Part shown: positions 47,325 to 60,118 of the stretch, in pieces
How positions within the stretch are numbered: position 1 is the stretch's first letter
Layout of the letters: every line of letters begins with the position of its first letter
Origin: Sarcomyxa edulis
Taxonomy: Eukaryota > Basidiomycota > Agaricomycetes > Agaricales > Mycenaceae
Direction: 5' to 3'
Assembly: GCA_009761415.1 (NCBI GenBank)
Contig: QUOL01000035.1
Span: 22,741-86,740, forward strand
Length of the DNA stretch: 64,000 nt
Position numbers and translations under genes: made by a program
Notes under the pieces: generated by a model
The model's input: only the letters and a program-made list of their open reading frames with translations
What the model was told of the DNA's origin: nothing
The model's database searches: none

Positions 47325-50300
47325 ACATTACTCGACTCCTCACCCTTTCACCACCGAGCCCACCGCGTTGGTTTCCATCACTAACACCAACCATAAATCC
47401 CGTCCACCCCCCACCCTCCCCCTCCCCATCACCGAATCACCGCACCAATGTAGCAACCCCACACGATGCCAATGTCAAGTTACCAGCACTAGCGGATACA
47501 GATACGGATACAGATACGGTTCATTTCTCGTTCACTGACTATCTGGAGTTGGGGATTTGCGGATGTAGGAGCTAACAATAACACGCACGTTTAAAAACTT
47601 ACCTCGATGCTTGTGTAGGTAATTGTAGGAAGCATCGTCTCTAGAATATTTCGACGGCCATCCTCCAAGGTTGAGAAGAGCACTGGAGGCCATACTGGAG
47701 TTCGGTGCCCGAGTGAAGCGCACCTCAAATCCGACGTGCGAGGATTGCACTGGTATGTAGCTTACCTCCAGGTATCTAAAGTGACTTGATATAATTCGTA
47801 ATCGCACCCAGAATGTACCCACGAAGGTCAAGGATAAGGCAGACCGAGCATTCTCCCAACTGCATTCCCCTACCCTTCCCCTACAAGCAGGTACCTCCTC
47901 CGCCGATCCATTTTCAATGTCCCCACCCGTCTAAGACAGTTCCGAAGACGAATTGGCCATATTTGGAGGGCAAACTAAAGTCTTTTCTCGACGCTTGAGA
48001 ACGAAGGGGTCGCCTCGATCTAGCGATTCGTCATCCCCTGCATCTCCACCTTCCACGCAAGCGCAGTCGCACGAGCATCATCCAGTCATCAGAGTCAATC
48101 CATCTCTCGTGGATTATCTCAACGCTCATAGTACATTTCCGGAGTTCCAGACACAGATAGATCCGTATATTAATACGCAGTTGTTCATGGGAACGCAAAG
48201 TCCTTCATCCCGCTTCTCGTCAAGCATCATAAGCCGGTCTTTCCCTTGAAGTGTTCGTTGAGGCCTGAGGCTGGTTACTATTGATCCAGCCGTTCTTTCA
48301 ACTGGTTAGTAGGCTTGTAAGCTACGTCTTCGAAACAGCCTCAGGGAATAGCTCCATGCTACAGACCCCACCTTCCACCTCGTTCTCGCAAGTCAACGAG
48401 CAGACTATGTTCTGGCCGTTCTCCACAATGCACAGGTGACACATCGTCGAATTGATAGTCATCGTCGTCGTCGTGTCCTTCAGACTTTCCCGTGAGTCCT
48501 TTTCCTTTCGAAAAATGTATCATCTCTTACCATCGCGGCCTTGCATAGTATTCTCCAACCTGCTCAAGGTCATATATTCTCGTGGTTTGAGACTCGTGCT
48601 CTCGCGTTTGCCGTGTTTCATTATCTATGAACCTGTTGTGCTATCTCTTATCCCCTGTCCCGACCTTACGATATCAGGAACGGTCTGCCCCTTCTACAGA
48701 TACCGTACTTTACATCACTCGTTGGACTTGTTCTCGGTTTCCCTATCTCAATGGAGATTATCATATATTCTATGTAGTAGAGATTCATACAGAGATATGT
48801 TGATTCCACACACAATATAATCACCCTTGCTATTTTCTTACATCCTGTCCCCGGGCCTCTCGAAAATCTCGAGCACGAGCCGTCCGTTTTATCTCTACCT
48901 TGCTATATGTCTGTCCAACCCCCCAGTACTTTGTTCATGTCATCGCAAGGAAGAATACACTCGTCGACCTTTCTAGTCGCGAGTACAATGTCAAGGATCT
49001 CGGGGAGTCGAGCTGGGGAAAGAGGTGAGTCAACATGTTACGCCGCCGTGTTGTTGTTGTTGAGCACAAGATGGACAACGTACCAGATGCGACGGACCCT
49101 TCCTCGCAGTCTCCATAATCGTATTCACTATCGGGAGATGGAGTGAGCACGCAACATGTATTAGATGTGCACCTCGGACATTGTTCAACTAGTTCTTCTC
49201 AACACAAGTCTGATGCGCGAGGTTGGCTCGGATGAGTGACTGGAAGATAATGAGTAGAAGCGCGTACCATTGGTCGTTTAAAGAGGCAGAGTCGTTGGAT
49301 ATAGGTAGCCGGGAAAGTCTCCTTGATGCTCTCGCACTTTACTGCCATCTCGTCGCGTAGCACCGTAGGGTAGATATCGAAGCCAAGGGCAGACGATCGG
49401 GGTAAAGGACTCGCCGTAAACCCGAACACAACCTTTCCCTATGCACGATTGTACAATTCTGAAATTTTGAAAACAAACAGGATGATTCCGACAGGGAGAT
49501 AATGTGTACCTTGGATTGCACGCCCCCGATTCATCGAGCCTTCATAGAAATTTCTCCATTCTTCTCGAGCTTTCTCGCCGTCGCGTCATGTCCCAGGTAG
49601 TCTACATGGGACTCTCGAGTAGGGAATGGTCCGTTGGCTTGTCACGCGCGTGTCCGATGATGCAGAGAAAGAAGAGAGATATCGAGAGAAGGAGGGACGT
49701 ACCGTGAGTCTACAAGACCCTGAAATCGTCGACTCTGAAGTTCGTAGGTTGAGTGAACGAGACGAGATGCAATGGGGGATGAGATTGTGGATGGTAGATA
49801 ACAAACGAAATAGCAGCAGCTGGAAGACACAATAAGGTGCGTTCCTCTTTGAACAATACAAACGTGAACGAGAACGAGAACGAGAACGTTGACAAACGGC
49901 GTACCAATCAACATACATTGGAGGTCGATCTACCTCCCCCAAGTCCCCGTCGATTCAACGGTCTGCGCTCTTTCTTCTTCGACAGTTGCAGTATAAGTGC
50001 TTTGTAATCTCAAGGGTAGGGATGTTTGCAAGTGAGAGTGCCGTCTCACTTCGTGGATGGGGAGTCTGGTTGAAACGAAGGTTGGGACTGCTGGGGGTGT
50101 TTTCAACGACTGGAACGAGCCGCCATTCGTTAGTAAGGACTTGGAAATTACGTCTTGTGGAATCCTTGGAGCACTAGTGGTGTTAGCAAAGTGATGACAG
50201 TGGAGAACTCATCGTGCTGACCAATCCTGCTGTCAAATCGACTTGAATATGAGGATTGAGCCGTCTAATCGAGAATTGGACCGAAAATTTGATGGAGAAG

Positions 50301-50780
50301 TCGATAGAGATTTCGCAAGCGAGAGAAATTGACGGGGTGCTGCTGTAATGAGACACGAGTAATGCCATGGGGAAGGAGTGAGACTCATCTTGGCTCCTGA
50401 TGTCTTTCCAATACCAGGTTGTCCGTGAGTGGAGAGACGATAATGTTCCGCGAGCGTCGACGATCTCGGGAGTATCCGTGAATCCTTGCTCTCGATGATG
50501 AGGATCAGCTTTCGAGCACGTCAGAGGGCGATAGCGAGCGTCTGCGGTTCAAAGTTACTCATATGATGTGACTGGCGTTAATGCGAAAAGAGTCGACTGA
50601 GGGGAGATCCGTGGAGGTTGAACGAAGGCATAGCGGCATGAGAAGGATGAGAGACACGTAAGAAAACGGCGACGACGACGACGACGATAGCTAGATGGCT
50701 CGAAGGGGTTGAGTAAACAAGTCAGTAAGGGACGGAAGAGTACGCTCGTACACAGTGCAAAGTCCAACGGTGCCTCGCTC
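47325..50780. other. non-coding segment, donor-like sites frequent
   Basis: No frame longer than about 120 codons looks like protein. GTGAGT-, GTACGT- and GTAAGT-type donors occur on both strands (for example near 49023, and on the minus strand near 49265, 49509 and 49698). I recognise no family. Confidence 0.4.
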
Positions 50781-50846
50781 GATCATGATCGATATAATTC
50801 CCACGGGGTAAATCCACCGCTGGCGCTCGATTACCCCCGTGGGAAC
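50781..50846. promoter_or_regulatory. palindrome plus inverted repeat
   Basis: GATCATGATC (50781-50790) is followed by an inverted pair, TTCCCACGGGGTAA (from 50798) and TTACCCCCGTGGGAA (from 50831), with one bulged base and a loop of about 20 nt. The role is unknown. Confidence 0.4.
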
Positions 50847-51900
50847 AATTGACGCCGAAATCCTCTGGTCCTCGTCGTTCTGCTCGATGTCAAGCTTCAG
50901 TACTAGCTCAAGTGGCCCAATTTTCGCATTGCCTTTTCGCATTCCCTACCGACTATCGACTATCCTCGAGATTGATCATAGCGGAGTCCGCACACAACTT
51001 GAGATCTCTAACCCTTCCTCCCCTTGGCCTCGGTCTGTTTCGTTCTCAACTCCACAAGTTCCAAAGCCGGAAATCGACCAGCTCGAGCCCGAATCCAAGT
51101 TGTCCCATGTCCATCCATCCCCCCGTGTTTATCGCGTCCATCGTTCCTTTCGAACTACACACTCGAGATCTAGCCGTCCAGATCAGTATCTTGGTAGTGC
51201 GTATAGAGTCCCTTGTATTATTCTCGAAACTGAGCTCATCCGTTCTTTTCTCCATCAGAGATCTTGAACACAGATACCACAGTGATACTTTCTCAGGTGC
51301 GCATGCAATCCATCTATACAACATTCCGAGATAGTGGCCTCACGCACTCGAAATCAAAGGCTCGCCGTCGAAAAACAAGGATCCAAGACGATGCAAGGGT
51401 GCTTTTGCACTCTGTCTCCATATACTCTCTCTGAAGATCGAGAAACATTGCGCCTTCCTCACCAGTCCAACTCCCAAAGACTTGACATACTGAAAATCAA
51501 GACTTAAACCATCGAAAAAGAGGCTATCGGGTCCTACAAAGGTACGTGCATATTTCGTCTCTTTTCTGATCCTTGGATACATAAGAATGTGTGTGTACTT
51601 CCCCGGAAGGTACGTGTTCAGAGCGTCCGTGGAATCTACTTGGTGAATCTAAGGCAGAGCTCGGGATCCAGCATCACAACCCAATTCCTTCCATCCATCT
51701 ATCAATACAGCCGTCACTCGTCTCTTGTCAGTGAAAGATCGACATCGAGTAATCATTGCACCTCCTCGTCTGTCAAGCTTAGAACTAAACTCGCGAGCGC
51801 GTTGTCAGAGTTTCATGGCGTTTCGGGAGGGTGATTCTGGGAGGTTCGGACGACAGGTGCGTATTATCGTTCGCTGATGTTCATTTGCGTCGTCTCGTAG
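50847..51900. other. non-coding segment
   Basis: No gene was recognised. Donor-like AAAGGTACGTGC near 51538 and GAAGGTACGTGT near 51605 echo those in the first 2 kb of the window. Confidence 0.35.
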
Positions 51901-51904
51901 TGCC

Positions 51905-53099
51905 TCGAGCGATTCTGGGTTGGGAGTCCAGCCAATTCAATGGGAGTACTCTCGCCCCGCAGTTCTAAGTATCGGCGACCCCGAATATGTTGCCAAATAC
52001 GTTGCTTAGAAACTCAACTTCCAGCAGGACGACCTCGACGAGTTCGAGTGGTTTGACTACGCAAAGTAAGAGGGGAGTCAGCAGTGGCGAGAGGAGTTGG
52101 AGTATTGGGATGACATGGGTGGCCGCAACGGTTGGGAGGAGGGCTGTGGTCGGGGAGGGCTTCTAAGTTTGCTGTTCCCGGTGCGTTTCTGCTTTCTCAG
52201 CCTCGTTTTCGCTGCTCGTCTTGGCCTCCAGTCGCTGCACTCGGACCGTTCCACTAGATCCACCACCTGGCAACGAAGACCACCTCCCCGTGTACAACGA
52301 CTGCGATAGGGTTAACGAAGACCTCGTCGTCTACGACTGGGTTGACCTCGAACTTGCCACCGGCTTCAGCAACTCAAAGTTTTCGATGTCAGAGGTCAGA
52401 AACCTCTCTCGCAGACTTCCGATCGATCGGGTCTCTCAACTGCGTCACTGCGTCATTGCCTTCCCACACACTGTCCACGCCCAAAGCTGCCCAAAGCCTG
52501 GTTTCCTCGATTCGATTAGATTCCCCACTGCGGGCCGCAATGCTACCTCTCTGTCTCTTTCCTCTTTCCTCGCGTCCCGAGACCCTCTAAGTCAGCTTCG
52601 ACAGATCCAGAAATTATCAATGCCGTGCTTACTCTTCGAACGCGGACTGCAGAGAAAAAGCAATTCGACGGCTGGGATTCTCGAGGATGGTACAAGCTTC
52701 CCACCCAACCTCGCGCATCGCTTCGAAGAGCAACTCGCCACACAGTGCATTCTTCGTTTCTCATCGCCTATGTAGAATTCGAGAGTCAACTCTACGGTGC
52801 ACCGGTGAGTACTCAACTTTCAACGTTTGTTTTCGATTAAATAATCCTGATATCAGTCCTTTATCACCGCAAGAGTGCATTTACTCATGGCAATCACCGA
52901 GCACCGTCTCGTTCCCCTCAGGCGCACTACACAGACTCTCGTTACCCCGGAAAACAACGCACGCCGCCAATACTTCCCTCCCATCAACTTCCTATCAGAA
53001 ACAACACTTGATTGCGCACCTTGGTCGTTCGACCCTCTCTGGGTTCCTCGCGTCCATATTCCACTTCTTCCTTTGCTAAACTACCCCTGGGATGATTGA
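51905..53099 (+). pseudogene. unrecognised decayed spliced gene
   Basis: The 3' part is protein-like. A frame from about 52586 to 52804 (TDPEIINAV, FDGWDSRGWYKLP, SFLIAYVEFESQLYG) joins in phase through a 52-nt GTGAGT...TATCAG intron to 52857-53099 (SFITARVHLLMAITEHR, FDPLWVPRVHIPLL), ending at TGA. Further upstream (about 51910-52130) another protein-like stretch, SIGDPEYVAKY and DDLDEFEWFDYAK, is broken by stops. I do not recognise the family. Confidence 0.45.
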
Positions 53100-54950
53100 G
53101 AACCCGATGCGACGCGAGGACATGGGGAGGGGTACACGACGTCGCACAACTAGGTGAGTAAAAACATCATAACATTTGTGTTTCTTGTTTTTCTACATAG
53201 CCCCCACGACATAGCAGTACCTTTGGTCTCGGGCACACTAGGACGACCACAGCGCTCACTTAAGACACGCCAACAATCTACTTGCACGGTACGTCTCTAT
53301 TCCCTTCCCATTGCATACCATATCCTCGCGTCGACTGATTACCTCGATCTCGGCTTTCAGACTCGACTTTCCGGCGGGTTGTCGGCTCAACGCAGTCTCA
53401 CTCTGCATCTACAAGTTAAAATCGAACGTCCCGTCACACGACCCAAACTCGATTCTACGGTGAGTTTCTCACTTCAATTCTCACATATACAGTACCGTGC
53501 TACTACCGACGCGATGATGAGGGACTACGAGAGTTCCGAGAAACTCTCGAGATATCCTCCCCGCCCAGGTCTTGAAACGATTGGGTTGGAAGACTCGAGG
53601 CTCCTGAATATCCAGTTTCTCCAAGCTACTCACCTGCAGACTCGGACCATCGCCTTCTCGTTCTCGCGGTCACCTCTGGCTTTCCAAACATCCCCGGAAC
53701 TTCCGAACAAGTTCGAAGTCGCGAGAATAATGATCTCTGAGGTGCGTATAATTCAAACCTCGTCGTCTTACTTCATTTCCACCTGTATCGCGTACTTACA
53801 CCGTCTCTCGATCCACATGGGCATGGACACGGATACGCTGACATGATGGGGACTTACCGAGAACACAAATGGAAGGTTTGGTAGCTCTTGGTAAGTCGTC
53901 CATCGTATGTTCGTCAACGCGTCGGCTTCTTTCTAGGTCGACGATTCAAGTTATCGATATTATAAGTACGCTACTAGGGAAGCTCGGTGAGTAAATGCTT
54001 TGGACTTTGCTTGAATATTTACTCACTGGCTTGATGGCTGATCAGAATAGCAGAGAACGATGATACGGATGGATAGCAAGACGGAGAGACGGATGTGAAC
54101 TCCCCGTAAGCTCATGCTCACGAGCCTATAGGACGGGGCCAAGATAAAATAAGTAATTCAATTTATATTTCGTGTTCAAATTACATGGATGCACGACATA
54201 AGGCTGTCTACTATCTATGCCGTAGTCGTGGCTTGAGAAGCCACCCAGGTATACCTAACGCCAGTCTAACACTAGTGTTATTACTAACGCGTCGTATGTA
54301 GGTGAGTCTCATTATCCAACTAACTAACTACGGTTATTGAGATCGCTTCGCAGTACCCCCTTAGCCTACTTTACCACTCCTTCCCCACATCGATCATCCA
54401 CGAAGTCTTCAACGGCGTCGATTGCCAATCGATGGCTTCCCACTCGAGTCATCTGCAATTATTCGGGCTGCGGGAACGACGTTGGGAGGTCCAAAGGTAT
54501 GTGATCACACTTCATACTCTTAGTTCGCTTCGATATTGACACTCGAGAACTTCTCGATCGTTCAAGACGCGACAGAACGATTATATACTACGAGAATGGT
54601 CGTTCTACTCTCTCGAAGATCCAAGTCAACGGCTCGACATATACGCGTTATCGATGGCACTCTTTCCCAATCCTCTTTCCCAGTCCCAGCATCCTATCGA
54701 TCTCAAAATTCCACCACAAACGATCCATACGCGTCGACGACGAGACTCACCAAGACCTCAAAGGTACGCCCCCTGCTATGACATCCACACACCTGTCAGC
54801 ACAGAAGATTCTGGAGCTGACGGGCGCATTTGCCTCGTCAGTGACGACGCCGCGTTCTTCCATCTCGTTACTCCTCGAGACCTCGAACGATACTCCTAGT
54901 ACTAAACTTTGCAATCGTCGAAAAAGAATCATCACTAAACCAGTCAACGG
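53100..54950. other. non-coding segment
   Basis: Donor-like GGTGAGT or GGTACG sites occur near 53153, 53290, 53741, 53990 and 54763. One plus-strand frame of 230 codons (53154-53846) has no recognisable domain and biased composition. Confidence 0.35.
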
Positions 54951-55540
54951 CTCGAGATCTGGGAGATCAAAGGTACACAGCTTTCTTCTTCAAAGTACTT
55001 CTTTTCACATTCCACAGATCCCCTCGATCCTCGATCCTCCACGAAACCCAACTCACCGCTCCAGAACCACGAAGAGAGACGAGTCGACGTCGGCCAGTGG
55101 GACTTCGTACATCTCGGTCCCAACTCCATGTCTCAACCATCGACGAAAAACGGCACATCCACAAGGCATATAATCAAAACTCGTCTTTCTCGCTCTCAAC
55201 CTCCCAGCTTGCGCATCTACCTCCCGCGACGACGACGGAACGATGGGACTGGGAAGGAAGGAAATTGAAGGATACTCAGATCGAATTCGGTACTCTGGTG
55301 AGTAACCACCTTTTCTCTATGTACCAACGCTGTCCAGACCCATGGACATTCAAGTTCGCCACTCCAGAACCACGAGGAGAGAATGGCTCGTCGACGGCTC
55401 GAGGAACTGGGTGAATACCCACCTTTCCTCCATGCACCAATGCATGTCCATCGCCAATCCACAACTACGAGGGGGGATATACTGAGGTCGACGGCTCGAA
55501 GAACTGGGATAATCGACTCACGAGATGGTTGGAAGGTGAG
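54950..55540 (+). repeat. degenerate tandem repeats with GTCGACGGCTCGA
   Basis: The words CGACGGCTCGA(A/G)GA and CCAGAACCACGA recur. Segments from about 55299 and 55409 share CCACCTTT...CTCCATG/CTATG and CCAATGC/CCAACGC text with an offset of about 110 bp. An earlier partner occurs near 54630 and 54955. Confidence 0.45.
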
Positions 55541-56394
55541 TGATTTCGTCGTATCTCTTCTCGATGGACAGACAGATGGAATCGTTGACAGACATCACGC
55601 TCGGTCTCGAGACAAGTAGGGGTTAGATTTTGAGGGCAGGGGGATTCTCTGTACAAAGACGTCGAAAGGAGTTGTGTTTTCGGTATGTACTTTGAATACA
55701 TCATGATAATCACCTTGTCTACATCGAGGGAAGTGAATAACGAGCTGCCTGAGTTCATCGAATGATAGTGGTGTGGTACTAAACGAAATGGCGAGTCATA
55801 CACACTTCACGGTCAAAGCATCCGAGTCCTGAAGCCATTACCAACACTAATCCCCGACAAGTCACCCCGCGCTGTAGAGAGCACACAGGAACATGGGTGC
55901 TTCGACTTGCAGGAGAGATACGAGAGTCGAGATACTAAAGCTCCCCAAGTCCACTAGCTATAGTGGGGAAAATCGACACACGTCGAACTTCAGAGGCAGC
56001 AACGAATTCTATACGAACAAGTAGAAAAATACGCAATAAAATTATATTCTCGTTATCTATATCTACTTTACACACATCGTCGACGATCCACAACCACCTC
56101 GTATCTCATCCAAGTCGCGTGTATCGAGAACTGGGTGAGACGAACTTCAGATGGACTACAATTTGCAATCCTCTTCCTGAAGGTCCTTCTATGGGATCGG
56201 TTGGCTCTGGATCTCCTTCCGAGTCTTTCGTACCCGGTCGTGCAATCGCAATATACAACTCAAGGCGAACGGTGATGACGAAGGACCAGATGAGGTCCAC
56301 GAAAAGATGTCGCGCGTTGCCTCATAATGAACCTGTGATACGTGCGCTGCAATTGGACCTACGAGGGGGAAGCTTTCGACTAGAATCAATATCA

Positions 56395-57110
56395 ACATCA
56401 AACAACCCGTATCTTGACGAAGACTTACAGTCAGTAGTTCTTTTTGACTCAGACAAGTGAGAAGATTTATGAACTACAGGATGGAACACGAGGAGGGGCT
56501 CTGCCCCTCATCGCACATTGACGAGGAAAGCGAAAGTCGTGTGTAGGCGGAACTCCCGAGATAGCTCTGTCAACGAGAATCGAGATCCTGATCAACAGCC
56601 GATATCTTGAAAAGACTCACGGTTAGTAGATATCTTGGCTTGGGCACGGCGAAGGGATATGTTAACTACAGGATGGAACGCGAGGAGGGGCTCTGCCCTC
56701 ATCGCACACCGAGAGAGACGAAGGTTGTGTGTAGGCGCGAGCTCGCGAGTCAGCCCTGTCAATGAGAATCGAGATGTCGAACAACCCATGTCTTGAAGAA
56801 GACTCACGGTCAGTAGATATCTTGGCTTGCACAAGGCGAGCGAACTTATGAATTACAGGATGGAACGCGATGAGGGGCTCTGCCCCTCATCGCACACTGA
56901 GGAGGCGAAGGTCATGTGTAGGCGCAAGCCCCCGACATTATCCTGTCAACGAGATCGATTGGAATCGAGATCGAGAAGGAACAGCCGATACTTTGGAGAA
57001 GATTTACGGTCAGTAGATATCTTGCCTTGGACTTGGACACGGTGAGAGAAATTGTGAATCAAAGAGTAGAACGCAATGAGAGGCTCTGCCCCTCATCGCC
57101 CACTCGCGTT
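56395..57110 (-). repeat. four tandem repeats of about 190 bp with putative 45-nt mini-exons
   Basis: Repeat anchors (TCAGTAG or TTAGTAG) are near 56431, 56623, 56811 and 57010. On the minus strand two copies have CTGTAG then exactly 45 nt then GTAAGT or GTGAGT (exons 56473-56429 and 56665-56621). A third keeps the 45-nt spacing but has CTGTAA at the acceptor (56852-56808). All three 45-mers are open for 15 codons and end Leu-Leu-Thr. Each repeat also has a GAGGGGC/GCCCCTC hairpin. Confidence 0.55.
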
Positions 57111-59424
57111 CCGCAGAGTCAATGGACGAGACATAGTACATGATAGCCCGAACAGTCTCTTGCCTTCGAGGGGTTGCGAGATCGAAGAAAAAACGATTAT
57201 GCTGATATTTGACGTCTATCAGCGATACGATTGACGCGTACACGACGATGAAACTTACCTTCAAAGTCGGGAACAGCAACGACGACGTCTTGGGAAGTCT
57301 ACGATACGAACTGTGTCGTCGACTCAGTGACTGGAGAGTGATTGCAGAGAAGTCGTCTGGACAAAATCAGGGGCGGATAGACGGAATGAATCGACGATGC
57401 GCACATACCACGACGTTGGGCGACAATATTAGGACATCTACTAGAGGGTTTGGTGAGGCGTCAATCACGGAGAGCATAATGAGCTGCTTATCAGCGAGAA
57501 CACGATGTTCGGAGCAAAGGAGACGGGGTGACAGGGAAAAGATCTTGCCAAAGCGAACATCGCGGACACAACAATACACTGGAAGAGATATGGTCGAGTG
57601 AGTACGGATCGAGTGATAAAGATATGCTTGCGTACTAAAAGAAATGTTGGTGTCATCAGAGCTACTGCGTACAAAGTCATATTTTACCACCAGCATAAGG
57701 ATAACGACGAGCTGATTGAGTAACTCACTTTAAGTACACGACCTTGAGAACGTGAAGGTGATGAGCATGGACTGGAGATTGTGGAACTCAGAGGAGAACG
57801 AGGGAAGAGGAAGGAGATGGGGGAATTCGAAGAAATCCGGCCTGACTTTATACGCTAGAAAGGTGACCTTGTTATCAGTCTAAACAAAGAAACCAAACAG
57901 CTACAGAAACGGAGACTTACGTTTCCAAAAAGATGCAATATCGGCTAATTATCTCCCGCTGAAATCTGAATCTTCCAATCTGGTAGATTCGCGCGTGTGG
58001 CGCCTTGTGCGGTCCCAGCGGCTCGTGAAATGTATGGGTGTCACGACACCGCGTCTGCCGAATGACGAGTGGTGACAGGTGTGGTGAGAATAAGCCTGCA
58101 ATTCAGGCTTTTCGGTCGCTTTTGAACGTTTCAGTGACGCTTCCCTACGACCAGGATCTCCAGATTGACTTACTATACATTCCTCACACATTTCCCACTC
58201 CTCGGTTGGTCAGTAAAGTGGTAACGTAGAAGCAGGCCCATCTTTGGACGTGCCACAAGCGTCTCGTATCGAGTGAGTCTTCTGCCTGGGTAGGCCTAGA
58301 TGGAAATAAGCATCAATTTTGGTCGACCGAAAGAATGGACGAAAATGTACCGGCTGAAATGAGAAGAACGAGTGCCTGGATTTGCAGGCGCTATCTGACG
58401 TGTTTGGTTCGTGTCTCTGTACGTTTAGGGATATCAGAAAGTGGGCAGGACAAATGCGTCGAATGGGGCACGGACAACAAGAAACGCGTTCAGTGTTGGA
58501 GACAAAAGGGTTTGAAGAGGGAAGCAATTGTTGCAAACACGAATATATTGATTGAAAGGATGTCGATGTTGTTACTTACCGTACCGCCGTCATCAGACGA
58601 TAATCCGTCACCGCTCATACCAATCAACTTTCGACGACGAGCAACTAATGCTAGTGTCAAGACGTACATTCTCCGACGCACCGTTTTTTCTTCGAGAGGA
58701 CATCTGTCCATCCTCACTTAAGTTCAAAGCTCACCTAGAGAACGACAAGGGCTCGAAGCAGAGAGATGTTAGTAAGTTGTAACTGAGAGAGAAACTGGCG
58801 GATGGAAAGATGTCGGAGAGTTGGAGCTCAAGAGGAGTCGTGTTCAATGCCTACAAGAGGCTGGATGAGCGCAGTTGTGGCACGTATGATGGGCAGTGTT
58901 GGGGGGAAGGAGGCGTATGAAGTCTTGGGGAAATAATACGAGCGCCAAGTCCTGATCATACCGCGAGTTATTGTATGGGGAGTGATTATGAGGCGATTAG
59001 ACGGTAATCTACAAGGAAAAAGCGTAACCTGGGACTCACCTGCTCGATAAGTTTCCGTCGAACAGATAACCTGAGAAGTCCCTCCGTGTTGCATTCTCAG
59101 AGACTGGTGCGTATCTTTCAGAGCTACCAAGGGGAAAACAGTGAAAGAACTCACCTAGATCGCAAACGAGAATGGACAGACAGAACGGTGTTGGATGTGG
59201 TCGTGAGTTCGTTGGTGATTGCTGCAAAGATATCCATGAACCGAGACTTCAATGGAGACTCTATCTGAGTTCGGTAAAGCGTACGATCTTGGGGCTACTG
59301 AATGTATAGATTGAGGACGATATTGGAGCCTGCAATCCAGGCGTAGAGTAGATTTACATTTATCTTATCTTGTCGATACAAGTTCGAGCTCCTCCATCAG
59401 CAAAAGTGCGGAATCGTGGTGACG
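57111..59424. other. non-coding segment
   Basis: No protein domain was recognised in either strand. Minus-strand donor-like ACTCAC and ACTTAC sites are common. Confidence 0.35.
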
Positions 59425-59443
59425 GTTTGTGACCGTCACAAAC
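59425..59443. other. 19-bp perfect inverted repeat
   Basis: GTTTGTGAC and GTCACAAAC flank a single C. It lies about 0.7 kb upstream of the Plavaka-like gene and could be part of a transposon end, but no partner was found downstream, where the gene is truncated. Confidence 0.4.
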
Positions 59444-60118
59444 GGCGGCAAGAGTATCGGGCCGTCCCGAGATCTGACTTTTGTTTTCAAGCTATGACGA
59501 GGTCATCGAAAACATAGCGAGCGCTCACCACCATCCATCGCGATATCGTACCTTCGCGAGGATTTGTGAGCCTCGTGTACCGTCTCAGCAAAGACCGTGG
59601 CCTGACGCACCACAGAGACATATTCAAGCATATCCGAAACGGTGCAAGGGTGCGTCTCCACCACCTGTCGTAGCCTAGATATCTACTTGACCGTGTAACG
59701 TCGCCTGCGTATTGTTCACGGCTGATGCCTCTCTCAGGAGCATCCGTTTGACTTCGAGCCCTTGGGACTTAGGATCACGGCTTACTCTTGGACTCTCACT
59801 CGATCTCGACATCTCTCGCGTTCCCAGGTCTCGATTCTTGTCATTATTGTCCGCGAAATATAATTCTTTTCAATTTCTGTCTCAGTCCCCTGCCAGATAT
59901 TTACCCCAGCACCATCTTGTTAATAGGCCTTATCCGAGCATATTCGTCTCTAATGAGATGACTCCGACTCCGAACGTTTGATCCGAGCCTTTTCGTCGAC
60001 TTCTTTTTTTCAACCAGGTTTTTTCGCCCTTTCTCTCCAACCCCACCCTCTTCTCCAGTCTGACTGGGGAGTCCTCGATATCGGGATGCACCTGAGTGCA
60101 TTGCTCTTCATTTTACTC

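Noticed and set aside
53154..53846. 230-codon plus-strand frame
   Set aside because: No recognisable domain, Ser/Thr-rich composition, and donor-like GT sites inside; treated as chance in donor-rich DNA.
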